Notes: a model not told the origin generated them from the sequence alone. A stretch of 64,000 nt of DNA from Anaerobacillus sp. CMMVII (GCF_025377685.1 NZ_JACEHK010000006.1:1-64000); one strand, 5' to 3'. Shown: positions 27,105 to 37,160, counted from the first letter of the stretch. Numbers and translations: made by a program.

Positions 27105-27245
27105 ATGGCTAAATCAAAACACGCATTTGACAAGTTTCGTCCTAACCACTTAGGTACTCAGCAAAGAGCTTCGGATAAAAACAATGGTAAAAAAATGGGC
27201 ACAAAAGGTAATGAGGAGCCAGACTATGTTCCTCCAAAAGGATAA
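27105..27245 (+). CDS. sspN: Small acid-soluble spore protein SspN
   Basis: 46 residues, ATG after AAGGGGGAGTT. Reads AKSKHAFDKFRPNHLGTQQR and DKNNGKKMGTKG, the SspN pattern. In B. subtilis sspN and tlp are adjacent downstream of citB; here about 10 kb of other genes separate them, so the region has been split by insertion. Confidence 0.85.
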   Translation: MAKSKHAFDKFRPNHLGTQQRASDKNNGKKMGTKGNEEPDYVPPKG

Positions 27246-27269
27246 TCCTTATAGGAATCCTAAACTGAT

Positions 27270-27311
27270 AAAAGAAGATAACAACCAATATCGGGTTGTT
27301 ATCTTCTTTTT
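27270..27311. terminator. Bidirectional terminator after sspN
   Basis: AAAAGAAGATAACAACC / GGGTTGTTATCTTCTTTTT, long perfect stem. Confidence 0.9.
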
Positions 27312-27341
27312 ATTTATGACTCAGCTTGAAGCGAAAATGGC

Positions 27342-27444
27342 GGTTCGGAAAGGTTTTCTAATTATCAGCCAGAATCATTCCGAAGTTTGCCTAGGTTCGG
27401 AAGGGCTTTCTGATTTAAGCCCTGAAGTATTCCGAACTTTACTA
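27342..27444 (+). repeat. Two tandem ~52-nt degenerate repeats
   Basis: Units begin GGTTCGGAA(A/G)GG at 27342 and 27394, and each contains an inverted ATTCCGAA near its end, so each unit is itself a small hairpin (TTCGGAA / TTCCGAA). Lies between sspN and the 3' end of ligD. Confidence 0.55.
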
Positions 27445-27462
27445 CATTCAATTTACCCCACA

Positions 27463-29281
27463 TTATTTATAAGCGGCTTTTATATTATCTAATACAGTCT
27501 GGAACGGTTGCTTCTTTTTCACGTCAAAAAAATCGTTAAATGGAAGAATTCCTTGTGTCACTCTATGAATTCCTTCCTCCATGGGGAACTGTGTTGGATG
27601 AAGTTTCTCGCTTACCTCTGACCATTTTAACGGGGTTGCCATTAACGCATTTTCGTTTCCTCGTAACGAATAAGGGGCAATGATGGTTTTTCCTTCCCCA
27701 TGCTGGAGGAAATCAATATAAAGGCGATTAAGACGATTTTTCTTTAAGCGTTGCGTTGTAAACGATTTTGGGTATTTCGTTTCTAGAAAATTTGCGATAA
27801 AACTTGTGAAAATTCGAGTATCCTCATATGAATAAGTTTCATCTAACGGTAAATAAATTTGCAAGCCTTTATTTCCTGAGGTTTTGATAAAGCTATGCAG
27901 CTTTAAATTATCAAAAATCTCTTTAAGGATTAAGGCTGCCTCGATGGCTAAAGAAAATTCATTTTGGGAGGGAGGATCTAAATCAAGGACAATTTCACTT
28001 GGGTTTTTGCTTTGAACGGTTTGAAAAGGTATATGATACTCAATGGCAGATTGGTTCCCTAACCAAAACAAAGTTGAAAGCTTTGAACAAATGACATATT
28101 CGATGCCATCAGATACTTTCGTTTCAACATAACTAGGAGCATAATCAGGACAGTTTTTTTGATAAAAAGACTCTTTATCGACACCATTAGGAAAGCGTAT
28201 CACGGTTAACAAACGATCCCTTAAGAAAGGCAGCATATGGGGTGCTACAACAGTTAAAAACTTCAAGACATCATATTTTTTAATCCCTTTTTTCGGGAAA
28301 ATAATTTTCTCAATGTTTGTTAGAGAAACAGTTTCACCATCAATGGCTAATTCTGCTCTAGCTTTGGTATTGCTTCCCATGTACAGTCCTCCCAATTTTT
28401 ATCGAGGCGAAACCGTCGAAACTTAGGATGTCGAAGTTCATTCCGACTAAATTCCAAAAATTCTACTTCAATACAAATGCTCGGCTTGACGTAAGTTAGG
28501 CTCTGAACAGTCTTGACCTGGTTCTTTTTTATTGTAGCAACGAGAGCTTCTTTTTCTTCCTTTGTAAAACCTTGTCCTACTTTGCCAATCATTTTTATTT
28601 CTCCTTTATAAAGACAGCCAATATGAAAAAAAGCATTGGCTTCGTCATAAGCAAGCACAAAGAAAGTGGCTATAATCATATTTTTAATTTTCAACCAGTG
28701 CTTTGTTCGTTGTCCTTCTTGCCACGTACTTTTGATTCGTTTTGCGATTACCCCTTCACCTTGTACGTTTGAGACGGATTCCCAAAGTGTCTCTGAATCC
28801 TCAAAAAAACGAACAAATTTTACAAGCGGATGATCGATGGTAGTAATGACTTTTTCTAGCTGTTTTTTTCGATCCAAATAAGACTTACCAAGCAGTAGTA
28901 CACCGTTTTCCATCAGTAAATCAAATGCCATGAAGGTGACAGGGGTCGATTTTACGGCTTGATGAATTTTCTCGATATTTTTCAACCGACCTCTTTTTGA
29001 ATTAGATCAAAGTTTGCTTTAAGGTCCCCTTCAAGGACAGATAATTCCCCATCTAATATTAGTGGCAGACTTAATTTTCGGCTCACTAATTCAAATAGAT
29101 TGATGATCTCAGGAAATTGTTGATTGAGAAGATTTTGATTACGACTGACGATGTTTATGTTTCGGTTTTCTTCGAGATAGATCATCGCTCGAAATCCATC
29201 GTATTTTACTTCGTAAACCCAATCTTCTCCTTTAGGTATTTCTGTCACTAATGAAGGAAGCATCGGCTTTAGTACCTTCAA
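27463..29281 (-). pseudogene. ligD: NHEJ ligase-polymerase LigD, two frameshifts
   Basis: Bacterial end-joining enzyme: ATP-dependent ligase domain first, then primase-polymerase, as in B. subtilis LigD. Repaired it would be about 606 residues, the expected size. The ligase lysine is in EVKYDGFRAM; polymerase motifs include EIVLDLDPP and SGNKGLQIYLP. Frame breaks: near 28994-28998 (T5 on the + text; one more base restores KKRGRLKN-type continuity from IQK) and near 28348-28353, between the ligase end (WEDCTWEAIPKLEQ) and the polymerase (LAIDGETVS). Both are single-base losses in A/T runs. ATG at 29281 is 2 nt from the ku stop, so the two are one operon. In spores this pair repairs double-strand breaks during germination. 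Confidence 0.85.
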
Positions 29282-29283
29282 GA

Positions 29284-30094
29284 TTAACCAGTCGCTTTCT
29301 TGGTCCTAGTTGTTTTACGTTTTTTCGGTGTTTTTGTTTGATCAATGCTAGCTTGTAAGGCTTCCATAAGGTCGACCACATTTGTTTGTGGCGCTTGTGT
29401 CGATGTTTGGATCTCATTCCCGCTAATTTTTCCTTGAATGAGGTCCATTAAGGCAGTACGATAATCATCCGTATATTTCTCAGGTTCGAATGTGGTTGTT
29501 AATTGCTCGATTAATTGAATCGCTGTTTCCATTTCTTTTTCACTTAATTCAATATTTTCAGGGACTCCAGGAACTTGATCAATATTTCTTACTTCATCAG
29601 GGAAATAAATCGTTTCAAGAACTAGGGTATTTTTATAAACTCTGACAACAGCTAAGTTTTGTTTTGAACGAATCGTGATTTTTGCAATCCCAATTTTCCC
29701 GGACTTTTCCATCGCTTGTTTCAGAAGCATATAAGCTTTTTGACCGTTATCATTAGGGCCAATAAAATAAGAACGATTAAAATAAATCGGATCGATTTCC
29801 TCAAGTTTTACAAAATCAATAATTTCGACACTCTTGTTTTGTTCTTGCTCAATTTTTCAAGATCTTCTTGCTCCAAAAGGACAAATTTTCCTGGTTCGTA
29901 TTCATAACCTTTAACAATATCGGCATTGTCTACTTCCTTCTCGCAAACAGGGCAGGTTCGCTCATATTTAATTGGACTATTGCATTCCTTATGGATCATT
30001 CTTAGTTTAATGTCTTTATTTTCTGTCGCCGAAAAAGTTTGATTGGAATATGAACAAGACCAAAACTTATGGAGCCTTTCCACATTGTATGCAT
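29284..30094 (-). pseudogene. ku: NHEJ DNA-end-binding protein Ku, two frameshifts
   Basis: Homodimeric ring that binds DNA ends and recruits LigD. Start ATG at 30094 (MHTMWKGSISFGL) after GGAGTGAGAG. One base is missing in the run 30032-30036 (before SATENKDIKLRMIHKEC) and another in 29853-29857 (after LLEQEDLEK, before IEQEQNKSVEIIDF). With both restored, about 270 residues including KYERTCPVCEKEV and FIGPNDNGQKAYMLLKQAM, normal for spore-former Ku, and a lysine-rich tail (PKKRKTTRTKKATG). As it stands no full-length Ku can be made without frameshift suppression. Confidence 0.85.
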
Positions 30095-30424
30095 GATCTC
30101 TCACTCCTTTAAAAGTAGTAGTTCTTTTCTTAGTATGCACGTCTCATTGCTTGCAAATCTGTAAGCTTTTACCTGTATGAGACTGTGGGGAATATCGGAT
30201 AAATAAACTAATGAGAAAAAACAATTCGGGAAGATTGTCTAAATTTTACTGAAAAAATTGCTTGTCAAACGGAGTACCATTGTTAATAATGGAGGAGAAC
30301 TGGTTTTATCTATTTGTTTTTCTTAAAAGGAAGTGTTTCACATTCAACCTCTACATGAAGATCGAGATAATAAACAATCGAGTGCAACAACAAAAAAGAA
30401 ATTCAAAAATATTTATTAATTTGT

Positions 30425-30853
30425 TTGTTTATCTACTTACTGGCGGTTATCTATGTTACATTGTTTGCCTGGAATTACGGTGCCTCGCTTGGTCCTGCTG
30501 GTCCTGGGGGGAGGAACTACAATTTCATTCCGTTTCGTAGCATCTATCGCATTGCCGTTTTTAGTCCGAAAATCATTGATCCAATTAAGATATTGATCGG
30601 AAACATCATTTTGTTTATGCCATTTGGATTTCTCGTACCGATCGCGATAAAAAAACTGCGAAAATCAATCTTTGCAACAACGATGCTAGGTATGCTTTTC
30701 TCGATCCTGATCGAAAGTAGTCAATTTTTATTTACGTATCGTGTTTCAAATATCGATGATGTAATTTTAAACACACTCGGTGCATTTCTTGGTGCAGTAA
30801 TCATAAAAATTGGTTTCTTTATAAAGTCAAAATTATTTTATTTTCGAATCTAA
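30425..30853 (+). CDS. VanZ-like membrane protein
   Basis: 142 residues from a TTG at 30425. Four hydrophobic segments; NYNFIPFRSI, IGNIILFMPFGFLVPI and IESSQFLFTYRVSNIDDVILNTLGAFLG are VanZ family signatures. Role unknown apart from the family link to teicoplanin resistance. The first helix is shared between two frames near 30440 (YLLTGGY versus YLLAVIY), so the natural 5' end may begin further upstream and be broken by a frameshift. Upstream 30141-30424 holds only this possible 5' part. Confidence 0.75.
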   Translation: MFIYLLAVIYVTLFAWNYGASLGPAGPGGRNYNFIPFRSIYRIAVFSPKIIDPIKILIGNIILFMPFGFLVPIAIKKLRKSIFATTMLGMLFSILIESSQFLFTYRVSNIDDVILNTLGAFLGAVIIKIGFFIKSKLFYFRI

Positions 30854-30908
30854 AAAAGGATGAACCAATGTACTAGCACCTAGCTACTACGTATGGATCA
30901 TCCTTTTT
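30852..30908 (+). terminator. Terminator of the VanZ-like gene
   Basis: AAAAAAGGATGA ... TCATCCTTTTT long stem with inner pairing, shared with the convergent gene. Confidence 0.75.
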
Positions 30909-30925
30909 GCATTATTTACAGGAGT

Positions 30926-31542
30926 TTAAACTAGCGATTTCTTCCAACGAGAATAGAAATAAATGGTCATTAAGATAATGGCTGCATATATCCCAATAAT
31001 AATGATGACTTCTTGGTTTGAACTGACAAACGAATGTCCAAGTACGGCAAATAAAGCATCGCAGGGATTTTCCCTAAGCTTGAAGCAATGGTGTAGCTTA
31101 GGAAGGAAACGCGGCTTACCGCACTATAAGCATTGACAACAATCGATGGAATAAACGGGATCAAACGAGACACTAAGATTGTAATAAAAGCATTTCGTTC
31201 AAACATCAAAGTAATCATTTCTAGACGCTTATAGCGTTGAATAATCTTGAGTCCCCAGCTTTGAAAGACGAAGCGAATAAAAAGAAACATAATAATTGAT
31301 GCAGCAGTCGAAGCAACCCACGTAACAAACCCACCTAGAAACGTTCCATACATTGCACCGATAACGCCACCAATAATCGGAAATGGGATAATTGGAAAGA
31401 GTGCAAAAAGGGTTGCAATAAACATGGTTAGAAAGATTGAAGTATCCTTAGTTTGTTGAAACCATATGATTAATTCTTCTTGGTATACGTAGATAGCAAT
31501 GGCAATTAATACATAAAAAATAAATAAAAGTGCTTTATTCAT
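30926..31542 (-). pseudogene. TVP38/TMEM64 (DedA-like) membrane protein, one frameshift
   Basis: Membrane protein of the SNARE-associated/DedA superfamily. ATG 31542 after CAGGAGTGACAAC. Core landmarks: FPIIPFPIIGGVIGAMYGTFLG, SRLIPFIPSIVVNAYSAVSRVSF and SSLGKIPAML. After this the frame is lost at the AAA on the + text (31049-31051); adding one base continues AVLGHSFVSSNQ and a final helix to TAA at 30926, about 205 residues. In the broken frame the C-terminal helix is replaced by about 25 unrelated residues, so the protein is likely truncated. Confidence 0.75.
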
Positions 31543-31730
31543 GTTGTCACTCCTGTAATGAAAATTGTGCATTTTAGAACTTGTCACATTTATTGATTTT
31601 ACCATAACTTGTCAAGAAATGATGTTGAAATAGATAGTAATTTTTCCTTTTCATTTATTAACAACTTTGCTATGATATTAATACAATAAAACTAAGTGGT
31701 TAACTCGGAATTATAAAAGGGGTGAGAGCT

Positions 31731-32276
31731 TTGCCTAAGTATAGCTTCAGCTTACTATTGATCATATGTATCTTCACAGGTTGGTATTTTTTCTCTTTGT
31801 CAACGGAAGCAAAGAAACCATTTGTAGTGGAAGAAATGAATTATCCTACGATTGAGGCAGCGCTCGTTACCGTAGAAGATGATAAAGTCGAGATTTTCCA
31901 AACAGGAATGAACGGTGATTTACATTATGTTGTTTACACCATAAATCACGATCAATTAATCACGGAGCTTTTCTATCAAAGTAAGGAAGGTTTTAAGCGA
32001 GTTCAAGATAGTCGCCTTATCATTGGAGGAACACCGTTACGTGAAGCGGAGCATAAAATCAGAACATTTTTAGTGACTGATGGGCCTTGGGTAGATCACA
32101 GGATGCCTTTTACTTATGTAACATTTGGGTTCGTACAGAAACCGCAACAAGTAGATAGTGTTGAAATTAGGTATCAGGGCCAATACAAAAAGGTTTCTCT
32201 AAAGAGTCAGACGTTTTTTTACGATCGCTTCTTCCACCTGGCAGTGGGAAACGTTACAACCAATTATTTTTTATAA
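31731..32276 (+). CDS. Hypothetical exported or membrane-anchored protein
   Basis: 181 residues. TTG 31731 preceded by AAAAGGGGTGAG (a GTG at 31722 is an alternative). One N-terminal hydrophobic segment (YSFSLLLIICIFTGWYFFSL) without lipobox, then a soluble domain with mixed alpha/beta pattern and VEIRYQGQYKKVSL. Family not recognised. Confidence 0.65.
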   Translation: MPKYSFSLLLIICIFTGWYFFSLSTEAKKPFVVEEMNYPTIEAALVTVEDDKVEIFQTGMNGDLHYVVYTINHDQLITELFYQSKEGFKRVQDSRLIIGGTPLREAEHKIRTFLVTDGPWVDHRMPFTYVTFGFVQKPQQVDSVEIRYQGQYKKVSLKSQTFFYDRFFHLAVGNVTTNYFL

Positions 32277-32324
32277 CCAACGTAACGAAGATATCGGTGG
32301 ATTTTTGAGAGATTTATTGATCGC

Positions 32325-32358
32325 AGACGCCTATTGCCATTGAGTTGGGCGTTTTTTT
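32325..32358 (+). terminator. Terminator
   Basis: GACGCC ... GGGCGT stem followed by seven T. Confidence 0.65.
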
Positions 32359-32362
32359 ATTT

Positions 32363-32552
32363 CGCTCTTTTCTAAAAGATTGTTGCTCGTAGCTTTTAGG
32401 TCGTAACCAAGCGAATGCTTGGTTCTTCACGCTTTGCGTGAAGCTTTTGAGAATAAATAAGCCATTGTGACAAATAATTTTGTCCCAACGGCATATTTAT
32501 TCTCAGTAGACGACCTAAAAGCAACAAGTTTTACGACAACAGCTTTTTATTT
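32363..32552 (+). mobile_element. MITE-like element, type B, copy 1
   Basis: 190 nt with imperfect terminal inverted repeats: left GCTCTTTTCTAAAAGATTGT, right end (reverse complement) GCTGTTGTCGTAAAACTTGT. Inside is CTTTTAGGTCG ... CGACCTAAAAG and a hairpin made of AAGCGAATGCTTGG and TTCACGCTTTGCGTGAA. Type B copies 2 and 3 are at 41485-41619 and 47262-47385, in the other orientation. No coding capacity. The remaining gap to 32821 shows nothing else. Confidence 0.8.
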
Positions 32553-32821
32553 TGCTGTTGTCGTATGGCAAGTCCTCTCGACTACAAATTAGGAATACCT
32601 TTTCTATATAAATACTAGTTTATTGGAATTAAAGTGCCTAAGGCTTTTTTTTATTTACACAATAAAATAGGCGCAACGAATTTAGGAACAAAGTTTACTA
32701 AAAGTACCTTTTGTTAAAAATTACTTGAATAATTTTACGTGAAATTCAGAGAAAAAAGATGGAATTTTTCATCAAAATGAGTTATATTTCGTGTAACGAA
32801 AAAAAGTGGAGAGGGATTAAA

Positions 32822-33754
32822 TTGAAAACAAAAAATATTTGGCTGATTTATTTCATGTTAGCTTTGGCAACAAGTACCTGGGGAAGTGCCTTTATCGCAG
32901 GAAAAATTGCGGTAGAAAGCTTTGAACCTGCGACAGTAGCCTTCTTCCGTTTCTTTGGTGCAGCAATCTTGCTCGTTCCGCTGATGTTGTACTTAGAAAA
33001 AGACATCCCTAAACCTACGAAAAAAGATTGGTTTTTATTTGCTATGCTTGGTTTGACTGGTATTGCACTCTATAACATTTTCTTTTTTATTGCTAGTAAG
33101 CATGCACCTGTGATTAAGAGTTCGTTATTTATTGCATCTAATCCAATCTTAATTATTCTACTATCTGCGATCTTTTTAAAAGAAAAAATATCTCGTAATC
33201 AGGTATTCGGCCTTATTTTAGCAATGCTCGGGGTTGCTTTTATCATAACGAATGGTCATCTTGAAGTTTTTATTACGATGGCGTTTGAACCGATTGATGT
33301 TATTCTGCTTGGAGCCGTTATTTGTTGGGCTTTATACAGCGTCATTGGTAGAGTTGTATTAAAAAAGTTTAGTTCGATTGTTTCCACGACGTATGCGGTC
33401 GTGTTTGGAACTGTCTTTTTATTACCTTTTGCTATGATGGAAACTAGTTTTTCAGACTTCACATCAAGTACTAGTAGCGCTTGGCTAGCGATTGCCCATA
33501 TGAGTGTTTTTGTGACTGTTGTTTCATTTATCATGTATTATTACGGAATACAACAAATTGGTGCTGCTAAAGCCTCTATATTTATCAACTTTATGCCGAT
33601 CTCAGCAGTGATTATGGCTAGTGTGTTTTTAGACGAGGCGTTAACTCTTCCTCATTTAATTGGTGCTTTATGTGTTCTTGGCGGTGTAACGTTAAGCACG
33701 TATAAACGTCCAGCTAAAAAAGCAAAAATAAATGAGGTAAAAAAATTAGCTTAA
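32822..33754 (+). CDS. EamA/DMT family exporter
   Basis: 310 residues, ten membrane helices in two EamA repeats: STWGSAFIAGKIAVESFEP in repeat 1 and ICWALYSVIGRVVLKKFSS in repeat 2. Exports amino acids or small metabolites in the family; substrate not predictable. TTG start at 32822 with GGAGAGGG before it; the frame opens 63 nt earlier but that stretch has no ribosome site. Confidence 0.88.
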   Translation: MKTKNIWLIYFMLALATSTWGSAFIAGKIAVESFEPATVAFFRFFGAAILLVPLMLYLEKDIPKPTKKDWFLFAMLGLTGIALYNIFFFIASKHAPVIKSSLFIASNPILIILLSAIFLKEKISRNQVFGLILAMLGVAFIITNGHLEVFITMAFEPIDVILLGAVICWALYSVIGRVVLKKFSSIVSTTYAVVFGTVFLLPFAMMETSFSDFTSSTSSAWLAIAHMSVFVTVVSFIMYYYGIQQIGAAKASIFINFMPISAVIMASVFLDEALTLPHLIGALCVLGGVTLSTYKRPAKKAKINEVKKLA

Positions 33755-33771
33755 AATTCGACATCTTTCTT

Positions 33772-33802
33772 GAAAGGAGAGCTTAAACGAGCTTTCCTTT
33801 TT
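33772..33802 (+). terminator. Terminator of the EamA gene
   Basis: GAAAGGAGAGCT-TAAACG-AGCTTTCCTTTTT with one small bulge. Confidence 0.75.
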
Positions 33803-34021
33803 ATATTGTCTCTAAATGGCGTTGGAATAAGTCTTAAAGAAGACAAGCTCCATTTTTTTGAAAAAAGGAAGCGCTTTAATATTGAGCTATAATTTCGCTG
33901 TCGTCGAAAAACAGATAATTTTGAAGAACGAAAAGGTTTGAAGCACATTTTCTCTACGTTTAGAATAGATAATACTATCATTCTTTTTATTATTTAGAAT
34001 TTTTCAAGGAGTTGAACGTTT

Positions 34022-34240
34022 ATGGATATGAGTTATGAGCAAATGACAACGGGTGAGATTATTGATTATTATAAAAGAGTAAGAAGCTACATTGAACAAG
34101 GCTTTCGAGTCGAAGGGTTAAAAGATGAATTAGCGTTAATTTCAAAGACAATGAAAGGCAAGAGTTCAGAAATGAGTGGTTCCGAGTTGGAGCAATATTT
34201 AGTGGAAATTGATAAATATTTAAAAAGTATTCGCCACTAA
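34022..34240 (+). CDS. Small helical protein, 72 residues
   Basis: CAAGGAGTTG before ATG 34022. Two amphipathic helices (TTGEIIDYYKRVRSYIEQGF and SGSELEQYLVEIDKYLKSIR), no membrane segment. Function and family not recognised. Own terminator, so monocistronic. Confidence 0.75.
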   Translation: MDMSYEQMTTGEIIDYYKRVRSYIEQGFRVEGLKDELALISKTMKGKSSEMSGSELEQYLVEIDKYLKSIRH

Positions 34241-34275
34241 AAAGGACGAGAAACGTTTTTTCTTGTCCTTTTTTC
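34241..34275 (+). terminator. Terminator
   Basis: AAAAAGGACGAGAAA / TTTCTTGTCCTTTTTT stem. Confidence 0.85.
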
Positions 34276-34340
34276 ATTTTAGGAATTATTTCTAAAAAGT
34301 GATAAGATAAGAGAAATAGTTTTTTCGGAGAGTGGTTAAG

Positions 34341-36668
34341 GTGAGTACCTACGCGTATGGAATTGAAGAAATAGAGAGTACCATTGAAAAATGCAAGGTG
34401 ACTGACAATGTCAAGGAAGGGAAACTTCTCAGGTTATTGCAGATGGTTGAAAGCATGCAAGAACAATCGACCAAAACTAGTAAGCTTAAAGCACAACTTT
34501 ATGCAATGATTGCATTGGCGAGATTTAAACGTGTTAATGAACTTGATCAAGTAACACTTAGTTGGCTAGATAAAGCGATGGAAGTCGACCCAAGAGATCC
34601 TTTAATAAATGAGACGTACATTAAAATATATCTTATGCTACTAGAAAGTCCGCTACTTCCTAGTCAGTTTCCGCAAATTCGGGAAACAGATCACGGTAAT
34701 GCGAAAAAAAAGTTAGCTAACGATTATTTACATTTGGCAAATGAATTCTTTGAACGTGCTTCATACTTTGAAGGCATTATTGAGTCACTAATCAATGCAG
34801 CTAGACGATTATATGATGACGAAAAAATAATCAAATTTGAGGTTTTGGCTGATATTCTTCTACAATTGAAAAAGGAACTACGAACAATTGTAAAGTCTAC
34901 CGAGAGCTATGCCGATTCAGTAAAGGGTATCTATTATTCCCAGACACAACTTGCAGAAGTGAAGAAGTCGATTGGAGAAATTGAATCCTTACATAAAAGA
35001 TGGCAAGAAACTACTGGACAAGCTGGAGAAGTACAAACTTCCGATCAAGCCTCTGCATTAATTGAACTACAAAAAATGGTCGGTTTAACAGAAGTAAAAG
35101 AAAGAGTAGAAAAGCTCTATCATTATTTACTGTACCAGAAGGTTCGAAAAGAAAAAGGCTATCAGTTAAAGGACGAATTAAGCTTACATATGATTTTGAC
35201 AGGAAACCCTGGGACGGGGAAAACTACGCTCGCACGCTTACTCGCAAAAATTTACTTTGAGCTTGGAATGTTACCAAGAGAAGAAGTCATCGAAGTCGAT
35301 CGTTCCCATTTGGTTGGCGGGTATATTGGACAAACAGAGGAAAACACGATGAATGTAATTAAACAAGCAGTGGGCGGTGTGCTATTTATTGACGAAGCAT
35401 ACAGTTTGAAGCGAGAAGATAGTAGTGGGAGTGATTATGGACAAACGGCGATTGACACGTTAGTTTCGGCGATGACGAGCAGTGAATATGCTGGTAAGTT
35501 TGCCGTCATCCTAGCGGGGTATCCTGAAGAAATGCGCCAGTTCTTATGGGCCAATCCTGGTCTACGCAGCCGATTTCCAGAAAACAACCACATTCATTTA
35601 CGTGACTATGCGATTGAAGAGCTTATAGAAATAGCAGAACAAATTGCACTTGATAATGATTTTACGTTTTCGGAATCGGCGATTATCGAGTTGAAAAAAC
35701 GGATTGAACGTGAGCAAGTCGATGCTTCTTTCGGAAACGCGAGAACAGTGAAAAATATAGTTCTTGATGCTATTTTTCAAAAAGGTTCAGTTGTCGGACT
35801 TAATGAACCTTTTAATAATGAGGATTTTACGATCTTAACAAAGGAAAATGTTCAAGGTCATGTTCAAGACGAGGACGACACGGATGGGATTCAGCAATTA
35901 GACGGTCTCGTCGGCCTTCAAAAAGTGAAACAAGAGGTTAAGTCATTAGTCTCTTTTGTAAAGGTACAACAACTGCGCCGCGAAAAGAAGCTGCCAACTG
36001 TTCCTCTTCAGGTGCATTCCGTATTTACTGGAAACCCTGGAACTGGTAAAACGACCGTAGCAAAACTGTACGCGAAAATCCTAAAGGAAATCGGACTCCT
36101 GAAAAGAGGGCATTTAGTAACTACTAGTAGAGGAGATCTTGTTGCAGGGTTTACTGGGCAAACCGCTTTAAAGACGAAGAAAAAAATTCGCGAAGCACTA
36201 GGTGGGGTTTTATTTATTGATGAGGCCTATTCCCTAGTAGGTGGCCAAGGTGACTTTGGTAAAGAAGCCGTTGATACATTAGTAGATGAGATGACAAAGC
36301 ATAATGATAATCTCGTCGTTATTTTAGCTGGATATCCAGAGGAAATATCCAAGCTCATCAAAAGTAATCCTGGACTTGAATCCAGGTTTAAGAAATACTT
36401 TCACTTTGAGGATTACCAGATAGAAGAAGTAGTGGAAATGGTCGGACTAAACGCAAAACAGTTTGGTTATAGCCTAACAAGTGATGTAAATAGTTATTTA
36501 CAATCACAATTAGCTGAGCAAAAGCCGACGGGAAATGGGCGCTTTGCCAAAGACCTTGTTGATATAGCTATTCAAAATCATTCGTTACGGATTATGAACG
36601 AAGTAAAACAGCTAACAACAACTGAGTTAACACAATTAACACTTGAAGACTTCAAAAAATCTTTTTAA
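34341..36668 (+). CDS. Double-AAA+ ATPase, CbxX/SpoVK type
   Basis: 775 residues. Helical N-terminal region (1-235), then two AAA+ modules of the CbxX/CfqX family. Walker A is GNPGTGKTTLARLLAKIY (module 1) and GNPGTGKTTVAKLYAKIL (module 2); Walker B is GGVLFIDEAYSL in both; both have the NPGLRSRFPE or NPGLESRFKK arginine finger, so both look active. B. subtilis SpoVK has a single module. Likely a remodelling chaperone of sporulation or cell physiology. GTG 34341 follows GGAGAG by 8 nt. The YbgC-like gene follows after 12 nt, so they are co-transcribed. Confidence 0.85.
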   Translation: MSTYAYGIEEIESTIEKCKVTDNVKEGKLLRLLQMVESMQEQSTKTSKLKAQLYAMIALARFKRVNELDQVTLSWLDKAMEVDPRDPLINETYIKIYLMLLESPLLPSQFPQIRETDHGNAKKKLANDYLHLANEFFERASYFEGIIESLINAARRLYDDEKIIKFEVLADILLQLKKELRTIVKSTESYADSVKGIYYSQTQLAEVKKSIGEIESLHKRWQETTGQAGEVQTSDQASALIELQKMVGLTEVKERVEKLYHYLLYQKVRKEKGYQLKDELSLHMILTGNPGTGKTTLARLLAKIYFELGMLPREEVIEVDRSHLVGGYIGQTEENTMNVIKQAVGGVLFIDEAYSLKREDSSGSDYGQTAIDTLVSAMTSSEYAGKFAVILAGYPEEMRQFLWANPGLRSRFPENNHIHLRDYAIEELIEIAEQIALDNDFTFSESAIIELKKRIEREQVDASFGNARTVKNIVLDAIFQKGSVVGLNEPFNNEDFTILTKENVQGHVQDEDDTDGIQQLDGLVGLQKVKQEVKSLVSFVKVQQLRREKKLPTVPLQVHSVFTGNPGTGKTTVAKLYAKILKEIGLLKRGHLVTTSRGDLVAGFTGQTALKTKKKIREALGGVLFIDEAYSLVGGQGDFGKEAVDTLVDEMTKHNDNLVVILAGYPEEISKLIKSNPGLESRFKKYFHFEDYQIEEVVEMVGLNAKQFGYSLTSDVNSYLQSQLAEQKPTGNGRFAKDLVDIAIQNHSLRIMNEVKQLTTTELTQLTLEDFKKSF

Positions 36669-36680
36669 GGGGGAAATAAA

Positions 36681-37160
36681 TTGTTTACTTCGATAGCAAA
36701 AATTGAAGTTCGCTATGCGGAAACCGATCAAATGGGTGTTGTTTACCACGCAAATTACCTTGTTTGGTGTGAAATCGGGCGAACGAAATTAATAGAGGAA
36801 ATGGGTTTTAAGTACGCACAAATGGAACAGGAAGGGATTATGTCTCCGGTTGTCAATGTTCAATTCTCGTATAAGTATCCAGCGAGGTATGGAGAAACGG
36901 TTGAGGTAAGAACTTGGGTTGAAGAGTACAATAGTATTAAGGTAACCTATGGCTATGAAATCGTGAACCAAGATGGAAAAATATGTGTAACTGGAACAAG
37001 TGAGCATGTTTGTGTTACGAAAGAGTCATTTCGGCCGATCTCAATCAAGCGAAAGTTCCCACTTTTGCACGATGCTTATGAAAAAGTAAAGAACAAGACT
37101 AATGTGTATAAAACTTGTCTTAAAGTAAAAATAACCTTGTGGTTTTTTTCGAATACTTAA
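36681..37160 (+). CDS. YbgC/YneP-type acyl-CoA thioesterase
   Basis: Hotdog-fold 4HBT enzyme hydrolysing acyl-CoA. TTG start after AAGGGGGAAAT. VRYAETDQMGVVYHANYLVWCE holds the catalytic Asp of the family. Family members are about 135-140 residues; this one has ~20 extra C-terminal residues (KTCLKVKITLWFFSNT) that look like read-through of a 3' region, possibly from a lost stop or frameshift. In B. subtilis yneP lies just after tlp; here it lies just before. Confidence 0.85.
   Translation: MFTSIAKIEVRYAETDQMGVVYHANYLVWCEIGRTKLIEEMGFKYAQMEQEGIMSPVVNVQFSYKYPARYGETVEVRTWVEEYNSIKVTYGYEIVNQDGKICVTGTSEHVCVTKESFRPISIKRKFPLLHDAYEKVKNKTNVYKTCLKVKITLWFFSNT

Noticed and set aside
31722-31731. GTG 31722 as start of the exported protein
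   Set aside because: The GTG is part of the AAAAGGGGTGAG ribosome site; TTG 31731 has the better spacing.
36681-37160. Functional C-terminal extension of the YbgC-like thioesterase
   Set aside because: The last ~20 residues look like translated 3' sequence rather than a domain; kept only as an oddity of that gene.
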